Shown here: in pieces, positions 52,315-62,689 of the stretch
Position numbering within the stretch: position 1 is the stretch's first letter
Layout: each line of letters begins with the position of its first letter
DNA from: Zymoseptoria tritici IPO323
Taxonomy: Eukaryota; Ascomycota; Dothideomycetes; Mycosphaerellales; Mycosphaerellaceae
Assembly: GCF_000219625.1 (NCBI RefSeq)
Contig: NC_018202.1
Span: 124,001 to 188,000, forward strand
Length of the DNA: 64,000 nt
Reading direction: 5' to 3'
Translations under genes and position numbers: made by a program
Notes under the pieces: model-generated
The model's input: the letters and a program-made list of their open reading frames with translations, nothing else
What the model was told of the DNA's origin: nothing
Database searches by the model: none

Positions 52315-52825
52315 TGACTGCGAAGATAGTGCACAATAGTCGACACCGCTTGTGGTATTGCCAAGTGACAAGTTCGCAATGTGCTTTAGCACAATGTCCC
52401 TTCTATCCTCGTGTTCCTGAACCTCTTTCGCGGTCTGACACTGCCTTGGTTGTACTGAGCTTAGCAGCGTTTTGTCGTGCTACAGAGACTGCAGAGAATC
52501 ATGCGCGCGGTCCTCGATGCCGTTGATAATGTATCTTTGTGAAGCCGCTCGCGCGCGGGAAAAGGTGAGAATTCGTGGATTGTAGCGAGCCGGGTGCTGG
52601 GTATGCGCTTGAGGAGAACGGTGGGCATCAAAGAGAGGCTCCGATGCTTCAGATCTGGAGAAGAGATATGTGAAGTTCAGATCTCAAGGAGAATCTATAC
52701 GGTATGTTTATGTTTGGTAAGACTTTGAGACTTTTCGTACCTAAGAATTCGGCACACCCCCGCCGAAGCCTCTTCCTTGCAAGTCCGAGTCCAGGATGAC
52801 ATCATTTCTGCACTCCCTCCTTGAC
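52315..52825. other. no confident gene
   Basis: Minus-strand fragments such as TAKEVQEHEDRRDIVLKHIA near 52,395-52,455, and plus fragments near 52,620-52,700, look coding but cannot be joined to either neighbour. Confidence 0.3.
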
Positions 52826-52827
52826 AT

Positions 52828-53478
52828 TTGGTTCTAATACCTCGTAGAGAGTCTTCTCTGCCCGCTCGAAGGAACTTCCCTACCTATAAGGTACTCACCT
52901 CTCCGGCGCGACCGCTCCGCTCGTTCCCACTCTACGCTTATGCAAGCGTCGTACCGACAACGTTCCATACGTGTGGCCCGCCGGTCTCGTCGGCGGACGA
53001 ACAGGCGGAGCGACGTGCAGAGAACGCTCGTGGTCGTTTGATGCTCAATGCGCGAGAGGAACGGGCCATGAGAGAGGGATTGGCGACCTCGAGGCAAGGG
53101 AGGATGTGAACTGATGATGAAAGAGATGGAGATCATGAATCACATTGGATCATTGGATATTGCCGACTGTGCAGCATAGCGTTCAATGATATCCTGCATC
53201 CGGCGTTCGGAGAATCGCTCATACCAGAAGCTCCAAGCATATGGACACTGCGTACTTCTATGCGAGGCGGAGCAGCTGCGTCTATGAGTACTAGCGTATC
53301 TTTCAGGCATGCTGGACAGCTTCCGACGCGACCAGAGCGCAGATTTTGCTCGAGCGGCCATCAACGAGCTGGTCGAGATATAGAGTTACAGTACTCCCAG
53401 TTCGGAGAATCGTTGGGTGGAGAAGTGCACAAGCTGTAAGTCACAAGCCTACATATCGAGGGAGGATATTCTGACATT
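52828..53478 (+). pseudogene. helical protein gene with one frame change and Gln-like stops
   Basis: A first frame ends DEQAERRAENARGRLMLNAR, EERAMREGLATSRQGRM at 53,109. A second, from ATG 53,114, reads MMKEMEIMNHIGSLDIADCA, A, TAG, RSMISCIRRSENRSYQKLQA, then LRL, TGA, VLAYLSGMLDSFRRDQSADF and INELVEI, TAG, to a stop at about 53,478. The predicted protein is almost all helix. No family recognised. Confidence 0.45.
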
Positions 53479-53489
53479 CTGATCTTGTG

Positions 53490-54111
53490 CATTTTCCTAT
53501 TTGGGACTGATCGCGGGATGAGGTCCGTCGTCGTTGTCATCACTTCTTCTTGGAAGCCCATCTGCTTCTTCTTCCACCACGCACCCTCGTCTGGAGACGT
53601 GTTCTACGGAAATGGATTGGAAAGAGCCAATTGCTGCCGAAGGTTCGCCGCAGACCAAACTCGCTTCATTTACCAAGAGCCACCCGTGGACACGGTCGAC
53701 CCGAACGACGAATCCGCGAACCTGTGAACTGTTCCATAAACCACGAAACCATCGGATTCCAAGATGCGACCAACCGATCCATGTAGTCCGCCAGGTGGTC
53801 TCTGCCTGCGACGGCTATCTCGGCCCCGACGTGGCTTGCCCTGTCCTCCGAACAGGTCGTCACCGGGTCTCGTCCTTTCAATTCCCATCGGGAGTGCTGC
53901 TACTGCTGGGTCGACACAGTGAGGAATCGCCAACCACCGCGAGTTCGCGTGCGGCTACCAATCTCGCCAGATCGGTCCCAAAGTCCCGGGTTGGGTTTGG
54001 CGGAAGAGGGCTTTCCTGCACCGCACTGCAATGCACGTCTGCATCGACCTTTCCGTCGTGTCCATTTGCTTCAGCGTTTGCCTCCCGACCCACTCTTGCG
54101 GAAAATGACAC
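53490..54111 (-). pseudogene. hypothetical gene remnant spread over frames
   Basis: Minus-strand blocks in order are FSARVGREANAEANGHDGKV and DFGTDLARLVAARELAVVGD (54,111-53,900). Then GAEIAVAGRDHLADYMDRLV and NPMVSWFMEQFTGSRI (about 53,850-53,720), followed by GFQEEVMTTTTDLIPRSVPN (53,561-53,500). Frames differ between blocks. A 219-codon plus frame (53,534-54,193) overlaps and could instead be the real one; strand is not certain. Confidence 0.3.
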
Positions 54112-54194
54112 TCTAACCGCACGACCCCATGCGAACTGGCGTTCCCCAAGGTGCGAGAGTTTCGATTTACGCAGTCGCTCCGCCTCCAGCTGAC

Positions 54195-54235
54195 AATGCC
54201 AATGCCAATGCCAATGCCAATACCAATGCCAATGG
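54195..54235. repeat. AATGCC hexanucleotide microsatellite, about 7 units
   Basis: The unit AATGCC is repeated with one AATACC. It gives Asn-Ala or Pro-Met dipeptide repeats on the plus strand. Confidence 0.95.
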
Positions 54236-54239
54236 TATG

Positions 54240-54900
54240 GAAGTCGTCTCCGGCAGACTCGTTCTTTCTTCCTTCGCTATCATCACTCTCCGATGGATGT
54301 GTTTCAAATCTCGTCGACGGCGATAATTCCCTGGTCTCTGAACCCCAGCAACGCAACGGAACTTCTTATTCTCGCCTGCAATCTCCTCCATCTAGGATCT
54401 ATCCTGCACCTTCCCGTGGAGGCGGGTGCCATGGCAGCTATCTTTGTTTCGACTCAGCGCCGGGAATCTGGATGCCCTGTGAGCAGCATCGCTGTGAGGA
54501 GGAGCATTCCTAACTGAAGTCCTGTCAATGGAGTCTGGGACCTGCGGGCTTCAGAGCAATCGTCCGTCGACTTCTTCCTCTTTCCTTATGCCTTCAAGGT
54601 CCTGCGGGTTAGTGTTCCATTATCAACAACACATATATTGTAAGTCCATCATCCTTCGGCCCCATCTCGCTCTCCTCTTACTGACTCTCCCTCTTGCTAG
54701 ACCAACTATCTATTGGAAATCCTTTCGTTCTATCGGGTTCAATTCGATATTACAATACCAACAACACATTCATTGTGATTTTTTTTCCCTCACTACGTCC
54801 ACTTATTTCAACTATTTCCTCTAGACAACTTGGGCCGACCAACGCCGCTCGAGCTTACATTTGGAATACGCTCGTTTTCCCCTTTCCACTTCTGCGCCAT
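54240..54900. other. no confident gene; pyrimidine-rich part with AACAACACAT repeats
   Basis: A 120-codon plus frame ends at 54,513. At 54,622-54,640 and 54,752-54,775 similar strings (TATCAACAACACATATATTG; TACCAACAACACATTCATTG) recur 130 bases apart in T/C-rich sequence, as in a diverged duplication. Confidence 0.35.
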
Positions 54901-54909
54901 TACGAGACG

Positions 54910-55361
54910 AGCTGATAACCACAATGAATCCATATAGTCTCTCCGCTATTCACTCCAGAAACTGGCACCTCCGTTCTCCCGCTTTACTCAGAAGACAGCG
55001 ACCCTACCTGATCACCTCGCCGCAGCCGCAAAGCAAATTCACCATCTTATCTGGACCCATTCCACCCTCGGAGCAGCAAGCTGGCACTGGGAAGGCTCTG
55101 GTCCTCCTGCCAACCAGTCCGCCTCTTCCTCTTACACTCCCAAGGAACAACTCGAAGGCGCCCTGCTCTCCGCCGGTCGATGTCACCGATCAAGAAGATT
55201 ACGCGGGCTTCCTCGCGACCGGCGAAAGATGGGAGGACTATCGATGTCGCATGATCTCCCAAGAAGACGGACAGGATGTAAAGCAATCTTGGCTGAGTGG
55301 GTACAAGGGCGGTTCGAGCGTAGAAGAGGGTTTGGCAAGTGCGGCTCGAGGACTGGTATGA
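54910..55361 (+). pseudogene. hypothetical protein remnant with one frame change
   Basis: One frame reads DHLAAAAKQIHHLIWTHSTL and YTPKEQLEGALLSAGR to about 55,180. The other continues as DVTDQEDYAGFLATGERWED and QEDGQDVKQSWLSGYKGGSS to a stop at 55,361. A single base indel near 55,180 would join them into about 150 residues. Compact, acidic at the end; looks like a small intracellular protein, not recognised. Confidence 0.45.
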
Positions 55362-55560
55362 GGACGGAGCTGAAGGTCTGGCGAAGGTGATGTTGCCGGA
55401 GCGTGATGCGAAGAGGACCGGTGCAAGGGGTTGTGGACGAGATGGCAGATGATATTTTCGTATTCTCATCGCCGCGTGATGCAGGACTACGCTTGATTTC
55501 ACCAGTCCGCGTCAGACCGTCGAGAAGCGGTGTTGAGACGTTTTCGAGTTTATCCAGCGA

Positions 55561-56554
55561 GTGCGATTTTTGACTAACAACAGGCTGTCCTGTGCAAGAG
55601 CGCGAGACCAAGAACTTTTCAACGATAAGATCAGTGCACGGCACGATCTCAGAAAATACCTCCGAACAGCGAATGCCAGACAATCAGACAGAACATCGAA
55701 CGACAGCTTGTGTAACGACAGTGCAGAGATTTCACAGACGACTCAAGACGACTACAGTAACCGACGCAGACGATTAGGCCTCCGAGAGGCAATTGCCATA
55801 TTACCGAAGATCAACAAAGCAGGCATCGTATCTGTATCCCGGAAAGACGCTCTCGGCGCTGCACAAAACTCAACCCTTCCAGCGGTACGCAGTGGACGAC
55901 TTCGGAAGCATTCATTAGACACATATCATCTGTCAGTCGATGACGTCCGTCAAGCCAACGCTCTCATACCACCGGTGCCAACGAACCACCCGGCGCGGGC
56001 GCCAACGCCAACGTTCTTCGAGCTCTCACGAGACGAGCAGTCTACACGCAGCCGCTCTCACCGACCAAGAGACCTTCCGCACCGAGCCGGCCGACGGACG
56101 GACCGACTACTGCCCCAGATACAAACGACTCCATCACCATTCCGAGCCTCGGAAGGCATTGCAACAGAAGCAAGAGCCGAAGAAATGGCATGATACGCAG
56201 ACTTGAGGGACATGATTAGTCCTTCAAAGGAACTCTCAAGAGGTTGACGCGAGAAGATGGCCGAGCGTCTTCGACAGACAGCAGATGATCGCACACTCCA
56301 CACCATGGAGATGGCTGGAAGACTTTGACATGTTGAAAGCTGGAGCCGCAGCCGACTGCTCACATGACGAGCCGCAGGCGTACGTTGAAGCCGATCAAGT
56401 CACGGAGGCTATGCTCGAAACTGTGAGATCCCTCTCTATGAGGAAGTGCAAACGGTCTGCTACAGCTGTCGACGCAAAATTAGCCATCCAGCAGATCAAC
56501 AATCTCGCACAAGCAGATGATGAGAAGATCAGCGAGAGTCGCGGAGATAGATAG
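55561..56554 (+). pseudogene. basic/acidic hypothetical gene, two or three exons or frames
   Basis: Frame 1 (55,561-56,193, 210 codons, no ATG at its first codon) reads KISARHDLRKYLRTANARQS, REAIAILPKINKAGIVSVSR, DTYHLSVDDVRQANALIPPV. Then in other frames come EKMAERLRQTADDRTLHTME (56,250-56,330) and from about 56,325 DFDMLKAGAAADCSHDEPQA, VRSLSMRKCKRSATAVDAKL to a stop at 56,554. A TGA in the second part (before REKMAERL) suggests decay. Mostly helical; function unknown. Confidence 0.45.
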
Positions 56555-56559
56555 AGGTA

Positions 56560-57110
56560 GCAATGCGCATCTTATTTGGGAAGGCTTGTTAAAAAGGCGA
56601 ATAGGACCGGGTGGAGGATGTGAATAAAATTCCTGGGAAACGGCGACGGAACGTGCTAATAATACATGAGGCATTTTTGCCGAGATGTCCGAGATCTGGG
56701 AGACTGCTTTTCGCGAAATTAATCCAGGTCCAACTAATTTGGTAGCTCTCCATATGATTAGGAACGTACGACTTACCTAGGTTGTCAATTACGAGAGGTT
56801 TACAGCCTAGTCTGTTGTCGAGAGGAGTCCAGGTATTCGTACGGTGCTGCTAAAAGAATGGCAGCAGCATTAGACACGGCCCTATCGAAAGCTCGCCAGC
56901 ATGGTGGAGTATCGACTGGGCAATCGCCTTGGATGTCGACTGTCGATGCGGTGGTAAGCCTTGACTGGGATGCCACATAGGCAGTGGAAGTAATGGAGTG
57001 ATTGATGGCCTTACTTTGATAGTAGATCTGTACCCAAGTCGGTGGAATGAATTGCGTGCCAATCTGCAGGAGTCCAGCTTTTGTCTAACTGGCGCGGATG
57101 GAGCTTGATT
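56560..57110. other. no gene recognised
   Basis: AT-richer intergenic sequence with only short frames (56,850-57,137 minus, 95 codons). No repeat or RNA gene seen. Confidence 0.4.
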
Positions 57111-57115
57111 GAGCT

Positions 57116-57900
57116 TTGAGACCTCTTCATCTGGCATTCGAAGCTCGCATTCCGGTTGACAGATTATGCTCTCTGGATTGGCAAGAGGACATCGATATAG
57201 GAGAAGCTGAACGACGGCCTCATCAAGTTGCTCAAGCCTCTACCAGTCCTGCTTGGAGGGACGGAAGATATGCACTCCAACGTGGAGGACCTTCAGATCT
57301 CAGGAAGGGCACATGAACCTCCGCAAATCGAAAGATCCGAATTGGCAGGGCATAGTTTTTCGTATAGCGGGTAGCAAGGAAGCTGTGGAATTGGCTAATC
57401 TTACTCATATTAACGACGGGCAAGGCCAGACAGGTTGGAACGGCTTACGTAGCATCGAGAAGACCACTTTTGGCGATGCTTTGTTGATGTGGTTGCAAAG
57501 TTGCGGCGTTACGGCGGGGGTTTTGTCAGAGGCTTGCTGAGTCGTTGTATACCCGATTCCATACTATTGATGAGGGCTGCTGGCTGCAAATCTCCCGGGC
57601 AAGCCTTGTGGCGTGACACCTCACTGGGATCATTCACCTGGAATAGTGCATCGATTTTGGAAGCGACGAATGACATACTTCTGGGCTAGAATAAGCTCCT
57701 TGAGAACGGCGCTCAGCGTGTGCGCCTAGTCTTGGGGGACCTACGCATGCAGGCTCGATCGCAGACCGATCTTGGAATTCCCGGTCGCATTCTCCGCTCT
57801 GGACGCATCCTCTCGGTTTCAACGCCTGGAGGGAATATCGCTGTGGAGCGTGATAGTCAAGATGGTTGCTAGTCCTCGATCACGGCTATCAACGATGACG
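57116..57900 (+). pseudogene. hypothetical gene remnant over two or three frames
   Basis: Blocks are LDWQEDIDIGEAERRPHQVA (57,116-57,316), then DPNWQGIVFRIAGSKEAVEL and NGLRSIEKTTFGDALLMWLQ to a stop at 57,540. From about 57,690 comes KLLENGAQRVRLVLGDLRMQ then GRILRSGRILSVSTPGGNIA. Composition is good in each, but frames change twice. Unknown. Confidence 0.4.
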
Positions 57901-59646
57901 CCTTGTGAGATCTCTCCATCTGCGTCTCCTCCACGCCGCATTTCGCGGCGACGAGGCGGAATCCTTCTGGCGAAAGGGCGGTATTCTGTTTGGCTTGACG
58001 CCGTCGGTTACCATGTCTGGGTTGTAGGATAGATGGACGTCCGATGGGAAACTCCATGCTTTCATCTCGAGGCGGATACAAGGCCCGGCCCGGTCTCTCA
58101 GGGTGTGCTTGCAAGCTTCCATAGGTGTTGATTCGATCGTCGAATGGATTCGTAGTCGTCCATTGCTCCGGCGATAATGGCGATTCATCTTTCGGAGAAC
58201 GGCGAAACAGACGTGTTTCGACGCTAAATTGGATGCGATCTCGGACATCGCCCAAAGATCACGACTCACGGAGACCAGTTGGTCGTTGAAGCGAAACCCT
58301 CGAGCTTCTGTGTTGATGTCTTGCTTCTGCAGTCTTGCAGAGCATGAGTGAAACCAAGGATGAAGCCTGGCACTTTCCCAAGCCTGCAATGCTATCGTAC
58401 GAAGCATCGCTGCCTTTGTCGTCGAAATTTTCGCCTGGCGAGTGCCAGCCGCCACTGCGGCTTTGCAGGTATCGGTAAGATGTTGTCGTCCTTGTTACGG
58501 GTCCGTGGAACGTGATGTGCTTGACATCTCCAGTCTGCGCGCTGCACTGCTGCATTTTGCGGGTGCATTTTGCAGGTCCAGGTCGCGTCCACCTGTGGTG
58601 GGCGAGTTGAGCAGCTCGAAACGGTAGGTGTTCTTCGGTGATAACAAACTTCCAACACTGTAGGCGACGAGGACAATGGTGACTGACGATGCATGAGTTG
58701 CAGAAGCAAATGTCGAAGCGTTGAAGTGCGCGTTCGAGATAAATTCGTAATTGTTCTTGATGCTCAAGGCGAGAGAGCTGTGAGGGAATAGGCAACAGAC
58801 GGAGTTTGGAGCCAGTCGCCGTAGTCTAGGTTGCAGGTCGAGGCATGGCGGGAATTGCGATATCACGAATGTTGACAATGGACGTTGTCTTGCTCCGTGC
58901 TTCCATTTCTTCCTTTGCCTGGTCCAAAACTGTTATTCCACGAACTCGTAAACCCGAACTCGCAAACCCGTGGAATGTTCTCTTCGACTCTGTGGAGTGA
59001 GAACTGGCATATCGAACCTGCAGCACCCCGTGACATGCTAGCGGGACCTGCGCCATGTCGTCGAAGCTCGAAACTTTGTCTCTCGGACACTGTCACTTTT
59101 CAGGCGAAGAGAACAACCCAGCAATACGGGCGAAAGACACAGCACACTCCAGCACCAGAAAGGACGGTGACACGGTGCGGATTCCTTTGTCTTGAAAATT
59201 TCCAAGTGGTTCGCGCGCGTGGCTGGTGCACTCTTGATTGGCATTTCACTGTGGCGTCTCCCTTGCAGAGCAGGAGCAGCGTAACTTGCCGGCTTTCTAG
59301 CAAACTCCTCGATTTGTTCTGACACAGGTCCACTCTGAATCGCCTTCACCTGGTCCTTCAGCTCACCCAGCACCGTCCATGCCTTCCGAGTCGGAGCGGC
59401 ATCCACCTCCGGGCGCAGCTTCTTCGGCACTCTGCTGTACTCTCCAAGGCTGCTTTCAACATGCTCTATACTCCATGCGCCTTGGTACTCCGTTCTTGTT
59501 CACTCACCAACGTACGTGTTTCGCTCCGCAATCATCTGGCGAAGCTGCTTGTCCTGTTCGGTTTCCATGGAGGTTGTTCCACTCTCCACCTCTCGTGCTT
59601 TCTGGGCAGGGTGCGAAGTACATGTAGTCTTCTAGAGCTGGCATGA
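57869..59646 (-). pseudogene. long helical gene remnant on the minus strand
   Basis: From 59,640: EDYMYFAPCPESTREVESGT and TEQDKQLRQMIAERNTYV, then a GTGAGT donor near 59,510. The 59,430 frame follows with VPKKLRPEVDAAPTRKAWTV and SEQIEEFARKPASYAAPALQ. The frame from ATG 59,056 (VLDQAKEEMEARSKTTSIVN, a TAG at 58,826, LEHQEQLRIYLERALQRFDI) is then open to a TGA at 58,259. It resumes as GDVRDRIQFSVETRLFRRSP to 57,869. A competing frame (58,878-57,889) has one TAA and a membrane-like stretch, so the choice is uncertain. Unknown family. Confidence 0.4.
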
Positions 59647-59767
59647 ATGACCATTGTGAATTGGGATGCGGATGTGATGTCCAGGTCGTGGACTGAACAT
59701 TCTGTGAAAGCCGACATCATACTGCGTGCTCAACTCTTGGTCGTTATTAACTTCGTTGGCCCTGGCT

Positions 59768-59912
59768 TCGTGTCTTGTCTTTCCAAGTCGTTCTCCTCCC
59801 ACATAGACATGCTCGTCTTTCCAAGTCGTTCTCCTCCCTCACAGTTATGCTCGTCCTTTAAAGTCACTCTCCTCCCTCACAGTTGTTCTCCCTAGTCGTT
59901 CTCCTCAGGTCA
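59768..59912. repeat. degenerate minisatellite, about 40-bp unit
   Basis: TCTTTCCAAGTCGTTCTCCT followed by CCC(T)CACA... recurs about three times, then shortens to CTAGTCGTTCTCCTCA. Units differ in length, so it is an old array. Confidence 0.75.
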
Positions 59913-60560
59913 ACGTCGGTCTCGGGGTGGAGGAATGTTAACGGATGCGGGCGATTCTTCGGTTGTTGAAGGCCGTGGAATCGTAGATTCGCGCCGTCCA
60001 CGAGAGACAGGTCGTTATTTACTGGACGGTAGCAGGCGTGGTCTGGGATGCCTCTTTAAGTCATCCTTAACAGGCTTCCCTTTCATCGGCTCGGCTTTTC
60101 TAGGCGACATGTTGATACCCTTGTCGCCCAACGGTTCATGAGTGGAGGAAGCGATGTAGTTAATGGAGGAAAGGCTGCGAATAATCTCGAAGATGCCGCC
60201 GTTGATACTGTATTGCTGCTTTCTTTCGAAAGTGGGGGTATGCTTTCGATTTCGGATTCGGTAAGGAATGTGATGGTGGCCAGTGAAGTGGCTGTGTAGA
60301 CATCCGCGTAGCCATGCCGAGGAAAGATACGGTACCAACGGCATTTTCAACGCGCAGGCCCGTCAGAATGAGGGTTGTTTGGCATGATGCATCGCGATCC
60401 ACCGTATGCGAGGCCTTGGCTGGCTGACTCCTGCGAAGGGAGTTTGGAAGTTGAATTCGCGTATTGAGCATTCTCTTAGTACAGCCTGTACCGCTCCGTG
60501 GACTGGTCGTTGGTAGAGATTGACGGCGTTGGACCTGGAGCGAGGCGTCGTGGCATAGAC
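59913..60560. other. no confident gene
   Basis: Overlapping frames up to 156 codons lie on the minus strand (60,160-60,630), partly shadowing the next gene. No motif or splice structure that I can support. Confidence 0.3.
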
Positions 60561-60561
60561 A

Positions 60562-61103
60562 ATGGCTGTCATAACGATCGCGATCGCGGTAATGGCACTG
60601 GCCACGTGGGTTAACGTTCTCCCCGGGCATGGCTTTTCAGCTCCAAGCGCGGCACGGGATGCAGGGGCATTCTTCATACAGCTGCAAAGTGTATGCTCCG
60701 ATGACCTGGCTCCACGGTGGTTAGTCCGTCCTGAAGCACACGAAGAATGCTCTTGCGCTTGTCGAAACTCCTTTAATCCAGCCGTTTGCGGCCAGGTACC
60801 ACCCTCTCCTTCGCGTCCACACGCTTGCCCATCTCCAACATGGCACTCACTCTCCAGTCACCCAAATCTGATCTTCAGACTATCCCGATCCTATGCGTTA
60901 TACAGAAATTCGCCGCCTGGTGCACAACCCTTTTTGTTTCTTGCAGTGTTGGTTCTACGGTCGAAAGCAGCGCCGCTTCGGCAGGAGAGACCAGACTATT
61001 TGCTTCCAGGGTTGGGATCGGTGTGGGTGGGTTACGTGAGGCGAATGTTGATGGAGGGGAGGTGAAGGCATGCGGTAGTCTTCTGCCACGGCGAAGCCAA
61101 TGA
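60562..61103 (+). pseudogene. possible secreted or membrane-anchored protein with a frame change
   Basis: ATG at 60,562 starts MAVITIAIAVMALATWVNVL, a good signal sequence or membrane anchor, then SAARDAGAFFIQLQSVCSDD and a Cys-containing CSCACRNSFNPAVCG. This frame runs 167 codons to 61,065. From 60,786 another plus frame (SDLQTIPILCVIQKFAAWCT, ASAGETRLFASRVGIGVGGL) has more protein-like composition to 61,103, so a frame change near 60,790 is likely. Family unknown. Confidence 0.4.
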
Positions 61104-61120
61104 GTGACAATCAGGTGGTA

Positions 61121-61570
61121 TCAAAGCCCAGTAGCTGCGAATCGCAGGCGACGGTCGTTCGTACAAAAGAGCCCTGTGGGGTTGGCACCTGTGAGGCGCT
61201 CTCGTTCCAAATATCCAGAATCAAGGACGCTAAGGATCGCCTCTGGTGAAGCACTCCCATTGGAGGGCCCTTCAGAACCCGACTGTGGCCAGCAAATATT
61301 AGGGATACCGATGTTCGAAGTTGCACATTCTATCGCAGCGGTGTTATTCTCGATCTGATCGCCTCCTGCACAGCGACGAGATGCTGCAGGCCTTGTCGAG
61401 TTAAAGAGTCTTGTTGCCGAGACCAGGGTTTTCTTCGGGATTTGATTGAGTGCGAGGATTAGCCTCGCAGCTTGTTCGACGACTACTCCTCGGTGACAAT
61501 AGATCCCGTGATCTTGATTTGTTCGCAAAGGTTCTCGGAAAGTGCATGGCGAAGTTCCTCGACCACGCAT
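61121..61570 (-). CDS. hypothetical open frame, 149 codons
   Basis: It contains VVEQAARLILALNQIPKKTL and EAILSVLDSGYLERERLTGA, with balanced composition, but two plus frames (61,104-61,358 and 61,450-61,731, the latter with LDLFAKVLGKCMAKFLDHAL) are also open. Only one can be real; I slightly prefer this one on length. Unknown. Confidence 0.3.
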   Translation of the reverse strand: MRGRGTSPCTFREPLRTNQDHGIYCHRGVVVEQAARLILALNQIPKKTLVSATRLFNSTRPAASRRCAGGDQIENNTAAIECATSNIGIPNICWPQSGSEGPSNGSASPEAILSVLDSGYLERERLTGANPTGLFCTNDRRLRFAATGL

Positions 61571-61731
61571 TATCTAGACAGAACCTGACGATCCAGGACG
61601 AAAGCGTACACGTCTGGCTGGGTCAGACGATCTTCACAGCTGCCATTCCCGTCACGACATCCCTGATCCTCTGTAGCTACCACGCCCATCTGTCTGAACG
61701 TCTCGGTCCGGAACTGCGACGAGAGTCCTAA
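61450..61731 (+). CDS. hypothetical open frame, 93 codons (alternative to the minus frame)
   Basis: It reads DLFAKVLGKCMAKFLDHALS and HVWLGQTIFTAAIPVTTSLI, looks helical with a hydrophobic stretch, and ends at 61,731. It overlaps the minus frame only in its first third, so both ends could belong to separate remnants. Confidence 0.3.
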   Translation: MRGLASQLVRRLLLGDNRSRDLDLFAKVLGKCMAKFLDHALSRQNLTIQDESVHVWLGQTIFTAAIPVTTSLILCSYHAHLSERLGPELRRES

Positions 61732-61734
61732 CAT

Positions 61735-62185
61735 TTGGATGGTCGGCGGACGCCCTCCGATCTCGCCGGGATGTCTTTGTCTTTTATCCGTCCGCCGCCG
61801 TACCGTCTGCGCTTCAAACTTCGTGCTTTGTCTCTTGCTGTACGTCGCGCAAGGCGTTGTTTAGCCGAGGACTTCGTTGCGACTGCACGAGGTTGATCGA
61901 ACCGACCAGAGCATCGATGCTCGAAACTAGGCCGAGGTGTGCATGCGCAGTGGTGAAGCTAGTGATGTGATCGGATGAAGGTCACCGGCCGGGTCGATAA
62001 AGCCACTGCGCAGTGTCATTCCTTTTCACATTCATTCTGATCCGTCTTCATACGCTAGACGAGCCGCCTAAGTGTCTTCGCGATGCTTTGATGAACATGA
62101 ATAGCCGCCATGACCCCGTGCGGTTCCTCGATGTGACGATCCAGCGGGAGAATCCATCTCCTTTGATTGCAAAGGCTGGGGGCCC
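61735..62185. other. no gene recognised
   Basis: Intergenic, no frame above 60 codons. No repeat seen. Confidence 0.4.
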
Positions 62186-62188
62186 AAT

Positions 62189-62671
62189 TTAGTAGCGGGC
62201 GTGCGGGCCTCGGGTGGCGCGGGTCGCAGTAATGTCTTGCCCGGCGAGCCAGTGATTGATGATGGCGGCAGCAGGCAAAGATTCCTTGCGAATTTGAGGT
62301 TGCTTTAGCTCAGCCTCCTCGGCACAGGCTGCTTCTCCATCCTTGATGTCGACGTCCTCCTGCTCCACAACTTCTGTATGCCTCTGGTTTCCAGCCACTC
62401 GAACCGCGAGCTCGACCAAGGCTGCTCCAGACCGGTACGGACTATTAGCCGGGACTCTCAAAGACAAGCTCTGCACATCGCGTTGGAAGAAGCGGGCGGC
62501 GACGGCTTGTCTGGCGATCAGGTGGAGGGAGTGTGGAGCTGGAGGACGTCGTCGTCCAAGGCTCGAGAGGAGCAGAAGTAGAACTACGGACCGAAGTCCG
62601 GCCGTGAGAAGTCTTGCTGTGAGCTGACCAGACCAAGGCGAAGACCAATCCAGTCCAATCGACAGTTGCAT
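62189..62671 (-). CDS. hypothetical open frame, 160 codons
   Basis: It starts at an ATG (62,669-62,671) MQLSIGLDWSSPWSGQLTAR, has a Leu-rich hydrophobic segment (SVVLLLLLSSLG) around residues 29-40, then an acidic end (VVEQEDVDIKDGEAACAEEA). A signal anchor followed by a soluble domain is possible. Plus frames are also open. It borders the degenerate repeat at 62,690, so its 5' flank has been lost or invaded. Confidence 0.3.
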   Translation of the reverse strand: MQLSIGLDWSSPWSGQLTARLLTAGLRSVVLLLLLSSLGRRRPPAPHSLHLIARQAVAARFFQRDVQSLSLRVPANSPYRSGAALVELAVRVAGNQRHTEVVEQEDVDIKDGEAACAEEAELKQPQIRKESLPAAAIINHWLAGQDITATRATRGPHARY

Positions 62672-62689
62672 TTCTGGACCAGCTTTGAT

